Part shown: piece by piece, positions 53,001 through 61,756 of the stretch
Numbering within the stretch: the first letter of the stretch is position 1
How the letters are laid out: every line of letters begins with the position of its first letter
Assembly: GCA_019416685.1 (NCBI GenBank)
Contig: DXWV01000059.1
Location: 146,872-210,871, forward strand
Reading direction: 5' to 3'
Length of the DNA: 64,000 bases
DNA from: Bacteroides sp.
Lineage (GTDB): Bacteria > Bacteroidota > Bacteroidia > Bacteroidales > Bacteroidaceae
Program-made: the position numbers and the translations under genes
The notes under the pieces: generated by a model
Told to the model about the DNA's origin: nothing
What the model saw: only the letters and a program-made list of their open reading frames with translations
The model's database searches: none

Positions 53001-56000
53001 GAATTAAAATACATAAAGAAAGGTTCCTGGTGTGCCAATAAGATAGAAAAAATAACAACTACAAAATCCAGGGCAGGTGTTCCCGATGATATTCGTACAC
53101 AAGAATACACTTATGATGGCAAAGGTAATCTGTTGACTAAAACAGAGGACCCGAATACCTCTTTCACTGTTTCTACTGTTTATAGCAATTATGATAAATA
53201 TGGGAATCCGGGATTAATAACCCTTAAGGCCGGTAATGAATCGCGTTCTACTTCGCTGGCTTATTCGTCTACCGGACGTTTCATTACCAGGAAAATGAAC
53301 AATCTGTTGAACGAAACCGTCACTTATAACTATGATGAAGGCCGGAACCTGCTTTTAAGCGAGACATCCAGGCTGGGTACTACAATTTATGAATATGATG
53401 GATTCGGTCGTCAGATTAAAGCAGTTTCGCCGGATAAGGTGGAATCCGTAAAACTCCTGAAATGGGCAAGTACTGGTAGTATGGCCGGAAGCAGATTTTA
53501 CGAATATACAGAAACTTCCGGTGAGTCTCCTGTTACCGTCTGGTATGATAATATGGAGCGTGAACTTGGTCAGAAGTACTATGGCCTGGGCGGAAAGGAA
53601 ATTATTTCAAGTAAGGAATATAACTCCAAAGGACAGTTGTATCGTATTTCCGAGCCTTACTTTTCAGGAGAATCTGTCACTTGGGCTTCCACTAATTATT
53701 ATGATAGCTATGGGCGTTTGCAGCGTTCTGTTACGCCTTTGGGTACTACTTCTTATTCCTATAGCGGACTGACTACCCAAGTGACCTCACCTAACACCAC
53801 TACTACTACTGTGAAGAATGCTTTGGGTGAAACCGTTTCACAAACGACTAATGGCAAAACGGTTTCTTACTCCTATTATGCTTCGGGAGCTGTGAAAACT
53901 GCTACTCCCGAAGGCGGGACATCTATTAGCATGGAATATGACTTGGTGGGAAACCGTACAAAGCTGACAGATCCGGATGTTGGTGTCATTACGACTGTTT
54001 ATGACGCCTGGGGGCAACTGAAAAGTGAGACACAAAGCATACATATAGGAAAATCTCCTGTGGTCACAAGTTATACTTATTCAAAAGGGTTATTATCGAA
54101 AGTGAATCGTCAGGGTGAGGTTACGAATTATGATTATGACAGTAATAACAGGCTAAGCGAAATCCGTATTGACGGTAAGCATACCCGGCAGTTTACCTAT
54201 GATCATCTGGACAGGATTGTGAAGACTGTTGAAAACATAAAAAATGAAAAGTCATATACTGCTGAAACCTCCTACGATGTCTTTGGCAGAATAAAGAAGG
54301 AGACTTATCCGGACGGATATGCCATAAACAATGTGTATGATTCTTATGGCAATCTGATATCCGTAACCGATTCTTATGACAATAAGATCTGGCAAGGCTT
54401 GTCGGCCAATGCCCGTGGACAGCTTACTAAGACTAAACTGGGAAATGTAGAGAAAACTCAATTTTATGACAGTCGTGGGTTACCATCATCCATTTCGGCC
54501 GCCGCCATAATGAATATGGCTTATACTTTTAATGATAAGGCCAACCTAATCTCCCGGAGCGACTTGCTCACCGGGCACAAGGAGGACTTTACTTATGATA
54601 CCATGAATCGTCTGATTGCCTGGAATATAAGTAAAGATAATGTTTCACAAGCAAGTAACAGTATAGATTATAATCCTACCACCGGAACAATCACTACTAA
54701 AAGTGATGTCGGTTTTACTTTCGGTTATGGAGAAGAAAATGGCAAGCCTCATGCTTTGACTTCATTAAGTGGCAAGCCCGATAAAATTCCTAATTCAACT
54801 CAGACTGTCACCTATACTGATTTCAAGAAAGTAAAGAATATCAGTCTGGGAAATAAATCTCTGGTTTTGGATTATGGGGTAGATGAGCAACGGCGTAAGG
54901 GTATCTTTAAAGATGGCAATGCCACTTTTACTCGTTATTACTCAGGTAACTATGAAGAAGAGATCAATTCATCGGGTAAAGTTAAAAAGATTCATTATAT
55001 TAGTGGCGGAGATGGTTTGGCAGGAATCTACATAAATGATGACGGCAATAATAGTTTATATTCTACTTATTGTGATTATCAAGGTTCCCTGTTGGCTTTA
55101 GCAGATATGAATGGCGTAGTAAAAGAGAGGTACGCCTATGATCCGTGGGGTAATCGCCGTAACCCTGCTTTATGGAAAGACCCGGACACGCGTACTAAGT
55201 TTATCATTGACAGAGGATATACCCTGCATGAACATTTGGATGGTTTGGGGTTGATAAACATGAATGGTCGTGTATACGATCCTTTGCTGGGTATGTTCTT
55301 AAGCCCTGATCCTTATGTGCAGGCACCTGGTAGTTGGTTGAATTACAATCGGTATGGGTATTGTTATGGGAACCCGTTGTTGTATACGGATCCGGATGGG
55401 GAAATAGCTTGGTTCATACCGGTAATAATTGGAGCAGTAATTGGAGCTTATACAGGTGGTACCATTGCTAATGACGGACAGTATAACCCTGTAAAATGGG
55501 ATTATAACAGTGGTAAAACTTGGGGATATATGTTTGGAGGAGCTGCTATTGGTGCGGCATCGGGAGTTCTTTCTGCATATGTTGCTACTTCGGGAATACC
55601 TATGGCTAATACAGCATCCATGTTAACGGGTTCATATGTAAATTCAGTTGGGATGCATATGATGACAGGAGGTCAAGTCCCTGTATCCCTAAATTTGGGA
55701 GGAGTGTCTTATGATATGACTAATAATATATTGGGGTATCTTGGGAAAAAAGGAAATGGAAAAATGGATAATTGGATGTATGCGTTAGGAGGATTGAATA
55801 ATTTGTCAGATTTACTAATGGGATTTAAAAATCAAGACAATATAGATTTGGTTACAGAACATTCTGATGCGGTTGGACATTCTGAGATTGTGAATAAAAA
55901 TAATGAGTCTATTGTTTCTGTAGGACCAGATCGTATAAATCCTGGTGCTAAAGAGAGTTGGCATTGGATGAAAGGTACAAATAGCTGGCCATCATATGCA

Positions 56001-56279
56001 GGGGGAACATCAAACCATCCTATTTGGCGTCAAACTTTGCGAGCCAATACGAAAATGATTGATAAATATGGCGGGTGGTTAAATAAATTAGAGAATAATG
56101 GATCGCTCATTTATAGTTTAGAGTTAAGTAGTTGTGTTACTCATACATCAATGGCTCTTAATATGTCTGGGATTTTTAATATTGGTATTCATCCATATAT
56201 ATTGAATGCTCAGATGTACTTAAGGAATTTGGGAATGCGACCAGGATTGTTTTTAAATTATTATCATTTAAATTATTAA
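50100..56279 (+). CDS. Rhs/YD-repeat polymorphic toxin-like protein with SpvB and FG-GAP regions
   Basis: A 2059-aa secreted protein with a signal peptide (about 1-20). A SpvB-like domain follows (about 105-330, with IPIPCPPGVNGVQPNISLVYNS and GWGWNLGG). Five FG-GAP/VCBS calcium motifs lie near residues 430, 489, 590, 638 and 693 (such as GDFNGDGNTD). YD repeats run from about 990 to 1670, ending in the Rhs core (RYAYDPWGNRRN, then GRVYDPLLGMFLSPDPYVQ and NPLLYTDPDGE, to about 1763). The variable C-terminal 296 residues begin with hydrophobic Gly-rich segments (about 1765-1830). They end in a domain with H1927 in AVGHSEIV and C2012 in SSCVTHTSMAL. That order fits a circularly permuted papain-like (NlpC/P60/LRAT-type) fold, by inference. 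The next gene is a candidate partner. Confidence 0.88.
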   Translation: MKKIYFVFILMICFITNSKAQNTQPNWELQTPQSGNNSYVARDYILLKPGFSYTATPGESFHAYTNPCLLFPPTDNTYARPDGTIVGDASQGAVVGKIPGELNVGASGNAVYTIPIPCPPGVNGVQPNISLVYNSQSGNGVAGWGWNLGGLSMISRVPKNYYYDNEKSGIIWDKYSPFALDGQRLVVNGPSVSSSDTIEYRTENDESNKIVGYNITAWGPKYFKIFQKDGNVLEYGNRSSLASYFPVKSSSLNLPDTEFYNLGWALHKITDPNHNFVEYVYATNNSLSGSYSFSDTRLSSIIYGHEENGSKQIVATIYFEYDIIANMGPMYIDGMETRNRNCLKKIVVKGLNSQTLETYDLKYEPERDIYHLVSIKKTNANGESFLPIEFTWGAHSYSQEYSSEMTLEQTPRLKALYAEGYEISSIIKFWGDINGDGISDPLAKFQLKNAAGNMKYLWVMYRNGGNGWFYYVTEADEFAWNTHRTFAFADNDNDGKDELYIGEAATSPYYSLYCYKYQNGVFGAYSSGDVNIRLSEYDFNRKEELYAIPGDFLGDGSTQFMVIVGNNYICKFSVDGVSSDIGYCKRIYLTDINGNGKQELMCMTDNTTNFYEYSKLSNSFVNIYSTNSFHYKDKIYVGDFNGDGNTDILRHEFSKSSHIYWSLWKSDGKSLFDSGLDKKIFGGRMDVEPLLMDVNQDGKTDILVKFPNYENYPNNIKDWSMDLLLNVGTTFVSILKITKQNSQEFEFTVSGKFDSGLNKNVFVENTYLVNSTIKPHYYTFCRGVKFNKILKIKNAYEDECVINYKSVKSPFNGGTNITTDANILTSLPPEFEVASQITGKLFNQQYTFGTPLIHKQGKGFFGFKNIQIRDNINGRITVNENDMNTEYYVTYPKSTLTKTTSGSLISESKNVYSFVKQQKAFRLQLQSQTQKDYLSNVTVTKEYSRYDDSNNPQSIVTKYGTSFTETQELKYIKKGSWCANKIEKITTTKSRAGVPDDIRTQEYTYDGKGNLLTKTEDPNTSFTVSTVYSNYDKYGNPGLITLKAGNESRSTSLAYSSTGRFITRKMNNLLNETVTYNYDEGRNLLLSETSRLGTTIYEYDGFGRQIKAVSPDKVESVKLLKWASTGSMAGSRFYEYTETSGESPVTVWYDNMERELGQKYYGLGGKEIISSKEYNSKGQLYRISEPYFSGESVTWASTNYYDSYGRLQRSVTPLGTTSYSYSGLTTQVTSPNTTTTTVKNALGETVSQTTNGKTVSYSYYASGAVKTATPEGGTSISMEYDLVGNRTKLTDPDVGVITTVYDAWGQLKSETQSIHIGKSPVVTSYTYSKGLLSKVNRQGEVTNYDYDSNNRLSEIRIDGKHTRQFTYDHLDRIVKTVENIKNEKSYTAETSYDVFGRIKKETYPDGYAINNVYDSYGNLISVTDSYDNKIWQGLSANARGQLTKTKLGNVEKTQFYDSRGLPSSISAAAIMNMAYTFNDKANLISRSDLLTGHKEDFTYDTMNRLIAWNISKDNVSQASNSIDYNPTTGTITTKSDVGFTFGYGEENGKPHALTSLSGKPDKIPNSTQTVTYTDFKKVKNISLGNKSLVLDYGVDEQRRKGIFKDGNATFTRYYSGNYEEEINSSGKVKKIHYISGGDGLAGIYINDDGNNSLYSTYCDYQGSLLALADMNGVVKERYAYDPWGNRRNPALWKDPDTRTKFIIDRGYTLHEHLDGLGLINMNGRVYDPLLGMFLSPDPYVQAPGSWLNYNRYGYCYGNPLLYTDPDGEIAWFIPVIIGAVIGAYTGGTIANDGQYNPVKWDYNSGKTWGYMFGGAAIGAASGVLSAYVATSGIPMANTASMLTGSYVNSVGMHMMTGGQVPVSLNLGGVSYDMTNNILGYLGKKGNGKMDNWMYALGGLNNLSDLLMGFKNQDNIDLVTEHSDAVGHSEIVNKNNESIVSVGPDRINPGAKESWHWMKGTNSWPSYAGGTSNHPIWRQTLRANTKMIDKYGGWLNKLENNGSLIYSLELSSCVTHTSMALNMSGIFNIGIHPYILNAQMYLRNLGMRPGLFLNYYHLNY

Positions 56280-56290
56280 TGTTGTAAAAT

Positions 56291-57145
56291 ATGAAAAAGA
56301 ATATAAATTTAATCATTTACTTTATGTTCATGTTTAATAATTTTGTTTATTCATACGGTCATGATGAATGTTTATTGATTCAAAGAGATACGTCTATAAT
56401 ATTATCTAATATTGAAAATCAGACGGAATGTTTGTTGCTAAATGTGATGCCGAATAGTCGATTCGATATAGCTTGCTTAAATGGCAGGAAATATATTGTA
56501 ATATATGATGAACAAAAAAAAATACTATTTAAAACAAAAAAAATAAATCAATATAGTAGTGATATGTATATGTTGAATAAAGATTCAATGCTATTACATA
56601 TAGGACAAATGACTTGCAATCATTTAGATTCAAATAAGGTATCCAAGGTTTATAATATGAAGATCAATAACAAAAATGAAAATTACATTCAATATGAATT
56701 CAGCATGGTATTGGATAAGGAACAAGATAGATTTCCTTTTTATAAAAGTAATACAATAAAAGGGATGACAATCTATTCATCAGGAGGTAATCTATATATG
56801 CAAAATAATAATCGGATCACTTTACTAATAGAAAATACTTTGAAAAATAATCCTAAAGCAATGAACGGATTGTATTATCCTTATATATGCAATGATGGAA
56901 AAAAAGTCTGCTTTTCTTGGAAAAAAAGAATGATGGATAAATCTTATTATATTTACGAATATACATTTTGTGACAATAAAGTAGTAGAGCTTCCGGTTAA
57001 AGGTACTTTCCCTATTTATTCACCAAATGGAAATTATCTTTTAGTAAAGAAAAGTCATCTTTTTTATGTGATATATTCTTTTAAAGAGAAAAAGGTTGTA
57101 AAAGAGATAAAGGGTTGTTTCTATGCTAATTGGGTTGCATTGTGA
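56291..57145 (+). CDS. AT-rich secreted protein downstream of Rhs, candidate immunity protein
   Basis: 284 aa, not recognised. The leader MKKNINLIIYFMFMFNNFVYSYG looks like a signal peptide, so it would act outside the cytoplasm. The C-terminal third has strand repeats such as YYPYICNDGKKVCFSWKKR and FPIYSPNGNYLLVKKS, recalling TolB-like propeller blades. The gene is visibly more AT-rich than the genes around it and starts 11 bases after the Rhs stop. In Rhs systems the gene right after the toxin tail is commonly its immunity gene; that is the basis for this proposal, not any sequence match. Confidence 0.6.
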   Translation: MKKNINLIIYFMFMFNNFVYSYGHDECLLIQRDTSIILSNIENQTECLLLNVMPNSRFDIACLNGRKYIVIYDEQKKILFKTKKINQYSSDMYMLNKDSMLLHIGQMTCNHLDSNKVSKVYNMKINNKNENYIQYEFSMVLDKEQDRFPFYKSNTIKGMTIYSSGGNLYMQNNNRITLLIENTLKNNPKAMNGLYYPYICNDGKKVCFSWKKRMMDKSYYIYEYTFCDNKVVELPVKGTFPIYSPNGNYLLVKKSHLFYVIYSFKEKKVVKEIKGCFYANWVAL

Positions 57146-57221
57146 TTTCTTTTTAATTTCAAACAAAAGATTAAAAAATGAAACTTAGAAAATTTAGAAA
57201 CAAAAGGTAAGTTCCTTTCTT

Positions 57222-58760
57222 TTACCCCGCCCAATTCTCCCTGTCCAGATTGCGGTAACTGATAGCTTCTGCCAAATGGGCTGGGAGTATTTGTTCGCTT
57301 CCTTCCAGATCGGCAATGGTTCGTGATACTTTCAATATACGGTCATAGGCACGGGCGGACAAGTTGAAGCGTTCCATGGCATTTTTTAGCAAAATAAGTC
57401 CTTTGCTGTCGGGTTGTGCATAGGTGGAGATCAGTTTGCTTGTCATTTGGGCATTGCAGTAAATACCGGGATGATTGGAAAAGCGTTGTTCTTGTATCTG
57501 TCGGGCTTTTATCACACGTTTGCGAATTTCGCTACTTGGTTCTGCAGGTCGTTTACTGGCCATTTCTTCAAAAGGGACAGGGACTATCTCTATTTGTATA
57601 TCGATCCGGTCAAGTAGGGGACCGGATATTTTATTCAGGTACTTCTGTACCTGTCCAGGAGAACAAACACAAGCCTTTGTAGGGTGATTGTAATATCCGC
57701 AGGGACAAGGATTCATGGAGGCGATCAAGGTAAAGCTGGCAGGATAATCAATGCTGCATTTTACCCGCGAAATGGTGATGCGGCGATCTTCTAATGGTTG
57801 GCGTAGGACTTCTAATACTCCTCTTTGGAACTCTGGTAATTCATCCAGAAAGAGTACACCATTATGTGCCAGACTAATTTCGCCCGGCTGAGGGAAACTA
57901 CCTCCTCCTACCATTGCTGTTTGTGAGATGGTATGATGTGGATCGCGGAAGGGACGTTTGGATATGAGTGAGGCATTACGTCCCAATTTTCCGGCAACAG
58001 AATGTATCTTGGTGGTTTCCAGACTTTCGCCCAGGGAAAGAGGGGGAAGTATAGATGGTAAGCGCTTAGCCATCATTGATTTACCGCAACCTGGAGCGCC
58101 TACGAGAATCAGATTGTGTCCGCCGGCTGCTGCTACTTCAAGAGCGCGTTTTACATTTTCTTGCCCTTTTACATCGGAGAAGTCGCATTCAAAATTTTCC
58201 TGTTGGGCATAAAATTCTTCCCGGGTATTGACTATGGTGGGTTGTAGCTCCTGCTTTCCATTGAAGAACTCAATTACTTCCCGGATATTGGATACACCAT
58301 ATACATTCAAATTATTGACAACTGCCGCCTCACGCGCATTTTGTTGTGGTACGATCAGTCCTTCAAATCCCTCTTCACGTGCTTTAATAGCGATGGGCAA
58401 TGCACCGGTGATGGGTTGTATACTTCCATCAAGGCTTAGCTCACCCATCATCAGATAGTGAGGGAGTTTCTCGCAGGAAATGGTTTCACTGGCAGCAAGA
58501 ATGCCTATTGCGAGGGGAAGATCGTAAGCTGATCCTTCTTTACGAATGTCTGCCGGCGCCATATTGATGACAATATTACTGGTAGGCATCTTGTATCCGG
58601 TCACTTGTAAGGCAGATATAATGCGTTGATGACTTTCTTTCACAGCAGAATCGGGCAAACCTACCAGATAGAACATACAGCCTCTTGAACTGTTTACTTC
58701 GATTGTAATAAGAGTTGCGTTTATACCTTGTACAGCCGCGCCGAATACTTTTATGAGCAT
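57222..58760 (-). CDS. comM: YifB/ComM-type Mg-chelatase-like AAA+ ATPase
   Basis: A 512-aa cytoplasmic protein. The N-terminal ChlI-like domain (about 1-160) has SSRGCMFYLVGLPDSAVKESHQRI. The AAA+ core (about 190-400) has Walker A GAPGCGKSMMAKRLP and Walker B GVLFLDELPEF, and the C-terminal Mg_chelatase domain ends in RDNREN-like residues. ComM is a hexameric helicase that promotes branch migration in natural transformation; in Bacteroides its role is not settled. The stop lies 76 bases from the convergent AT-rich gene. Length is normal. Confidence 0.93.
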   Translation of the reverse strand: MLIKVFGAAVQGINATLITIEVNSSRGCMFYLVGLPDSAVKESHQRIISALQVTGYKMPTSNIVINMAPADIRKEGSAYDLPLAIGILAASETISCEKLPHYLMMGELSLDGSIQPITGALPIAIKAREEGFEGLIVPQQNAREAAVVNNLNVYGVSNIREVIEFFNGKQELQPTIVNTREEFYAQQENFECDFSDVKGQENVKRALEVAAAGGHNLILVGAPGCGKSMMAKRLPSILPPLSLGESLETTKIHSVAGKLGRNASLISKRPFRDPHHTISQTAMVGGGSFPQPGEISLAHNGVLFLDELPEFQRGVLEVLRQPLEDRRITISRVKCSIDYPASFTLIASMNPCPCGYYNHPTKACVCSPGQVQKYLNKISGPLLDRIDIQIEIVPVPFEEMASKRPAEPSSEIRKRVIKARQIQEQRFSNHPGIYCNAQMTSKLISTYAQPDSKGLILLKNAMERFNLSARAYDRILKVSRTIADLEGSEQILPAHLAEAISYRNLDRENWAG

Positions 58761-58783
58761 GTTTTTCTTTTCGATTTAAGGAT

Positions 58784-59815
58784 TTATTTCTTTTCCTTCT
58801 TTAGTACTTTCTCAATTTCATGGCTCAGGCTGTCAGTTGGGATGTCTCTTGCAATTATCCTGCCGCCCGGAGATACGAGTATGTTGGTTGGTAATTTCAG
58901 TATGGCATATTGTTTGGCAGTCTCCAGATTCCACCCAGTAAAGGTACATACCTGTTCCCAGGTTAGTGTATCCTGCTTTATCTTATTTTTCCAGTCTTCT
59001 TTATTTATGTCGAGCGAAATACCTAATATGCCAAATTCTTTGTTCTTTTTATACTTGTTGTTTATCTTGCGCAGTTCCATATTTGTAGAATCACACTCTT
59101 CACACCAGGATGCCCAGAAATTGATGAGCATATATTTGTCCTTGAACTTATCTAAGCGTGTTACTTTTTCTCCTTTTTGATTGGGAAGGCTGAAGAAAGG
59201 AGCTGTCTTGCCTTCATTCACCTTTTCTATTTGAGTGATATTTTCGGTCAACTGCCCAATGGAAGGTTTATCTTGAAGTACTCCTGCCATTACATCGATC
59301 AACTCTTTTATCTTTTTAAAGTTAGGAGTCTCCTTCTGTGCAAAATACTTGTCCAACAGATAAATGCTGACGAAAGAATTATTGTGCTGACGGATAAATT
59401 CTTCTGCTTTTGCTTCGAGTATTTCTTCGGAGGATATAGCCGGATCTTGCAAGGTTGCCTGGAAGGCAGAGAACTCTTCATTATAAATGTTTCCTTCAAT
59501 ATTCAGGTGATTCAGGCTATTTGCATTACCTTGTATCTTGATTTTCTCTTTTTTATCAAGAAAAATCGGATACTCTGTTTCGTCTTTGAAGAGTAGCATA
59601 GCTGTGGTGATAGTGTCCACTTTTAATGAATGAGAGAACTTGTCTTCCTTTACATATATAGTATCTATATGCTGGTAGAGTCCGTCGATGCCATATAAAT
59701 AGATTGTATCGTCTCCCAGTCCTTTTATTTCTCCGGTTATGCTTGTTGTATCTGCACTTTTCTTGCAACCCGTCAGGCAGATTATCAGGATGAGTAAGAT
59801 ATTTATTTTCTTCAT
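58784..59815 (-). CDS. TlpA/ResA-like thiol-disulfide oxidoreductase lipoprotein with DUF4369
   Basis: A 343-aa lipoprotein: MKKINILLILIICLTGC places the lipidated Cys at 17. An N-terminal DUF4369 domain (about 20-115) is followed by a helical linker and a thioredoxin-fold domain (about 205-343). The active site is CEEC in NFWASWCEECDSTNMELRKI, an unusual acidic pair between the cysteines. FSLPNQKGEKVTRLDKFKDKYMLINFWASW is the TlpA opening. It probably handles disulfides in the periplasm. No cytochrome maturation gene is nearby to suggest a partner. Confidence 0.87.
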   Translation of the reverse strand: MKKINILLILIICLTGCKKSADTTSITGEIKGLGDDTIYLYGIDGLYQHIDTIYVKEDKFSHSLKVDTITTAMLLFKDETEYPIFLDKKEKIKIQGNANSLNHLNIEGNIYNEEFSAFQATLQDPAISSEEILEAKAEEFIRQHNNSFVSIYLLDKYFAQKETPNFKKIKELIDVMAGVLQDKPSIGQLTENITQIEKVNEGKTAPFFSLPNQKGEKVTRLDKFKDKYMLINFWASWCEECDSTNMELRKINNKYKKNKEFGILGISLDINKEDWKNKIKQDTLTWEQVCTFTGWNLETAKQYAILKLPTNILVSPGGRIIARDIPTDSLSHEIEKVLKKEKK

Positions 59816-59857
59816 TTTTACATCTTTTCTGCGAAAGTACGGGTTTTATAGATAAAA

Positions 59858-59900
59858 AAAAAGAATTGCTCACCATTTGTGGTGAGCAACTCCTTTTTTT
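59858..59900. terminator. Bidirectional Rho-independent terminator
   Basis: A 10-bp perfect stem, TTGCTCACCA (59866-59875) with TGGTGAGCAA (59880-59889), loop of four bases, A-run on one side and T-run on the other. It would end the leftward TPR lipoprotein transcript. Confidence 0.85.
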
Positions 59901-59923
59901 CAAATAAAATACGAAGGATTCGC

Positions 59924-61612
59924 TTATTTGATAATATTCATAAAGTCTGAGTTAACGAAGTATTTTGCGAACTCAAGATCAGTTGCAGCTTTCTTAGCTA
60001 ATGAAGAGTCTTTAGCAACTGCGCTTTTCAGACTGCTTGTTAACATAGAAAGGTTGTTAGTTCTTGCACCCAGTACAGCCATCAGGTAGTCTGTGTAAGC
60101 ATCCGGTTTTTCTACACCAGCCAATGTGTTTTTAGCTTTGTTGTAGTCCTTAGCCAGGATCTGAGCAAGAGCAGCACTATTTGTCTTAGCGTCACCGAAT
60201 GAGTTTACAGCTCTTTCATACTGACCCTGTGCAATGTACAGGTTACCCATTGTTTCGCCCAGTTCTTTAGCACCAGAAGCCTTACCTAAGTAAGATTCAG
60301 CAGCGCTCTTATCACCTTTAGCCAAAGCTACAAGACCTAAGTTCATGTTAACTTCAGGAGCAGCCTGAATGTTAGCAGCTTTCTTCAGGTATGATTCAGC
60401 TTTGTCAATGTTACCAGCCTGATAAGCCAATTTACCAAGGTTGTTGAATGCACGGTAGTCATTCGGGAACAACTCGGTAGCTTTTGTATAGATTACTTCT
60501 TTCTTACCGTTGTCATTAGTCAGTGTTGCAGCATACAGCAATTCTTCCAAAGTCAGTTCTTTAGGATTAGAAGAAGCCAAAGAAGCGATTTCGTCGTCAG
60601 ACTTACCAATGATTTCATAGTTCAAAGTCAAACGAGAACGACGCAATTGCGGCAGGATTTCGTCAGCCAAAGTTTTGTAAACAGAAGAGATGTTTTTGAT
60701 TTCTTGTTCTCTTTGTTCAGGATCCTGATACATAGAGAGTACGCGAAGAATCAATTCTTTGTCCTGGATGTTTGATTTAGAAACCAGTTCCTGGAAACCT
60801 TCCCAGTCCTGAGCTGTGTATTTGGCATCGATAGCTGCATCGATCTTAGCTTTCTTAAGGTCTTTGCTCAACATCTTAGTAGTGTTGTCTTCACGATTTT
60901 CGGCCAGCTTAGTGTTCAAACCTACACCACCGTCAGGAGATGCATAAGCAGAAACTTCAATGTTACTGATTTTTTTGTTAGCAGCATCGTTTACGTTAGC
61001 TACTTCTTTGTTGAAGTCTTTAGCAGTCTTCAATTCGCTTGCACGAATGTTAGCTTGTTGGATAAGGAACATAATGTTAGCATTGTGTTTCTCTTTGATG
61101 ATACGTTGGAAAGCATCATCACCGTTAGCGGGGTTAGCACTTTGCAGCGTGTTTTCAATCAGTTCTGAAGTAGAGATCACGCCATCAGCAATTTTAACAG
61201 CAGGAATAGCTACTGTCTTGTTACCGATTTTAGCATTGAATTCAAGGTACAGTTCAGACTTAGCCATTTCAGGAACATAGTCAAATGAAGTTTTCATCGT
61301 GTAGTTACCACCCATCTTGTAAGAGATAGTCTGGTCGTTACCTTCTACTTTTTCACCTTGGAATACTGCAGGCTGGCCTTTAACTTCGCCACCATTCCAT
61401 CTCAAAACCGGAGTTACTTCTACAACGGCTTTCTTTTTGAAATACTTTTCAGGAAACTTTCCGTTGATAGTTACAGGAACTTTGCCACCCACTGCTTCCA
61501 ACACCTGTGGGGTTGTAGTAAAGTAGTCAGATGATAATTCACCCATTTTGCTGCAAGACGAAAATGCAACAATCAATGCCATAAGGAAAGGCAAATAAAG
61601 CTTCTTAATCAT
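59924..61612 (-). CDS. TPR-containing outer membrane lipoprotein (large)
   Basis: A 562-aa lipoprotein: MIKKLYLPFLMALIVAFSSC puts the lipidated Cys at 20. The first third (about 30-170) is strand-rich and ends in an immunoglobulin-like pattern. The middle (about 190-300) has an OmpA-like flavour (ISNIEVSAYASPDGGVGLNTKLAENREDNTTKML, resembling the OmpA peptidoglycan-binding loop). The C-terminal half (about 345-540) holds tetratricopeptide repeats such as NDYRAFNNLGKLAYQAGNIDKAESYLKKA. Even, high-bias codon use suggests strong expression. A TATCTTTG box lies 80 bases upstream at 61692-61699. It may be an abundant envelope scaffold protein; the exact function is unknown. Confidence 0.82.
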   Translation of the reverse strand: MIKKLYLPFLMALIVAFSSCSKMGELSSDYFTTTPQVLEAVGGKVPVTINGKFPEKYFKKKAVVEVTPVLRWNGGEVKGQPAVFQGEKVEGNDQTISYKMGGNYTMKTSFDYVPEMAKSELYLEFNAKIGNKTVAIPAVKIADGVISTSELIENTLQSANPANGDDAFQRIIKEKHNANIMFLIQQANIRASELKTAKDFNKEVANVNDAANKKISNIEVSAYASPDGGVGLNTKLAENREDNTTKMLSKDLKKAKIDAAIDAKYTAQDWEGFQELVSKSNIQDKELILRVLSMYQDPEQREQEIKNISSVYKTLADEILPQLRRSRLTLNYEIIGKSDDEIASLASSNPKELTLEELLYAATLTNDNGKKEVIYTKATELFPNDYRAFNNLGKLAYQAGNIDKAESYLKKAANIQAAPEVNMNLGLVALAKGDKSAAESYLGKASGAKELGETMGNLYIAQGQYERAVNSFGDAKTNSAALAQILAKDYNKAKNTLAGVEKPDAYTDYLMAVLGARTNNLSMLTSSLKSAVAKDSSLAKKAATDLEFAKYFVNSDFMNIIK

Positions 61613-61691
61613 TTTAGGTATAAATTAAATGTTTGTAATTGAAATATTCGTCCATTCATAGCCTTTTCCATTTAACCCGGAAAAAGTAACG

Positions 61692-61699
61692 CAAAGATA
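61692..61699 (-). promoter_or_regulatory. -7 box of the TPR lipoprotein gene
   Basis: Minus-strand TATCTTTG, TAnnTTTG, 80 bases before the start at 61612. Confidence 0.5.
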
Positions 61700-61756
61700 T
61701 TAAATATTAAGATATATATATAGCTAAAGTGTTGTTTTTATTATAATTTAATGAAA

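Noticed and set aside
48984..56279. Prophage tail module
   Set aside because: The tail-fibre-like module and Rhs repeats could suggest it, but no capsid, portal, terminase or lysis gene is present and all proteins carry Sec signal peptides.
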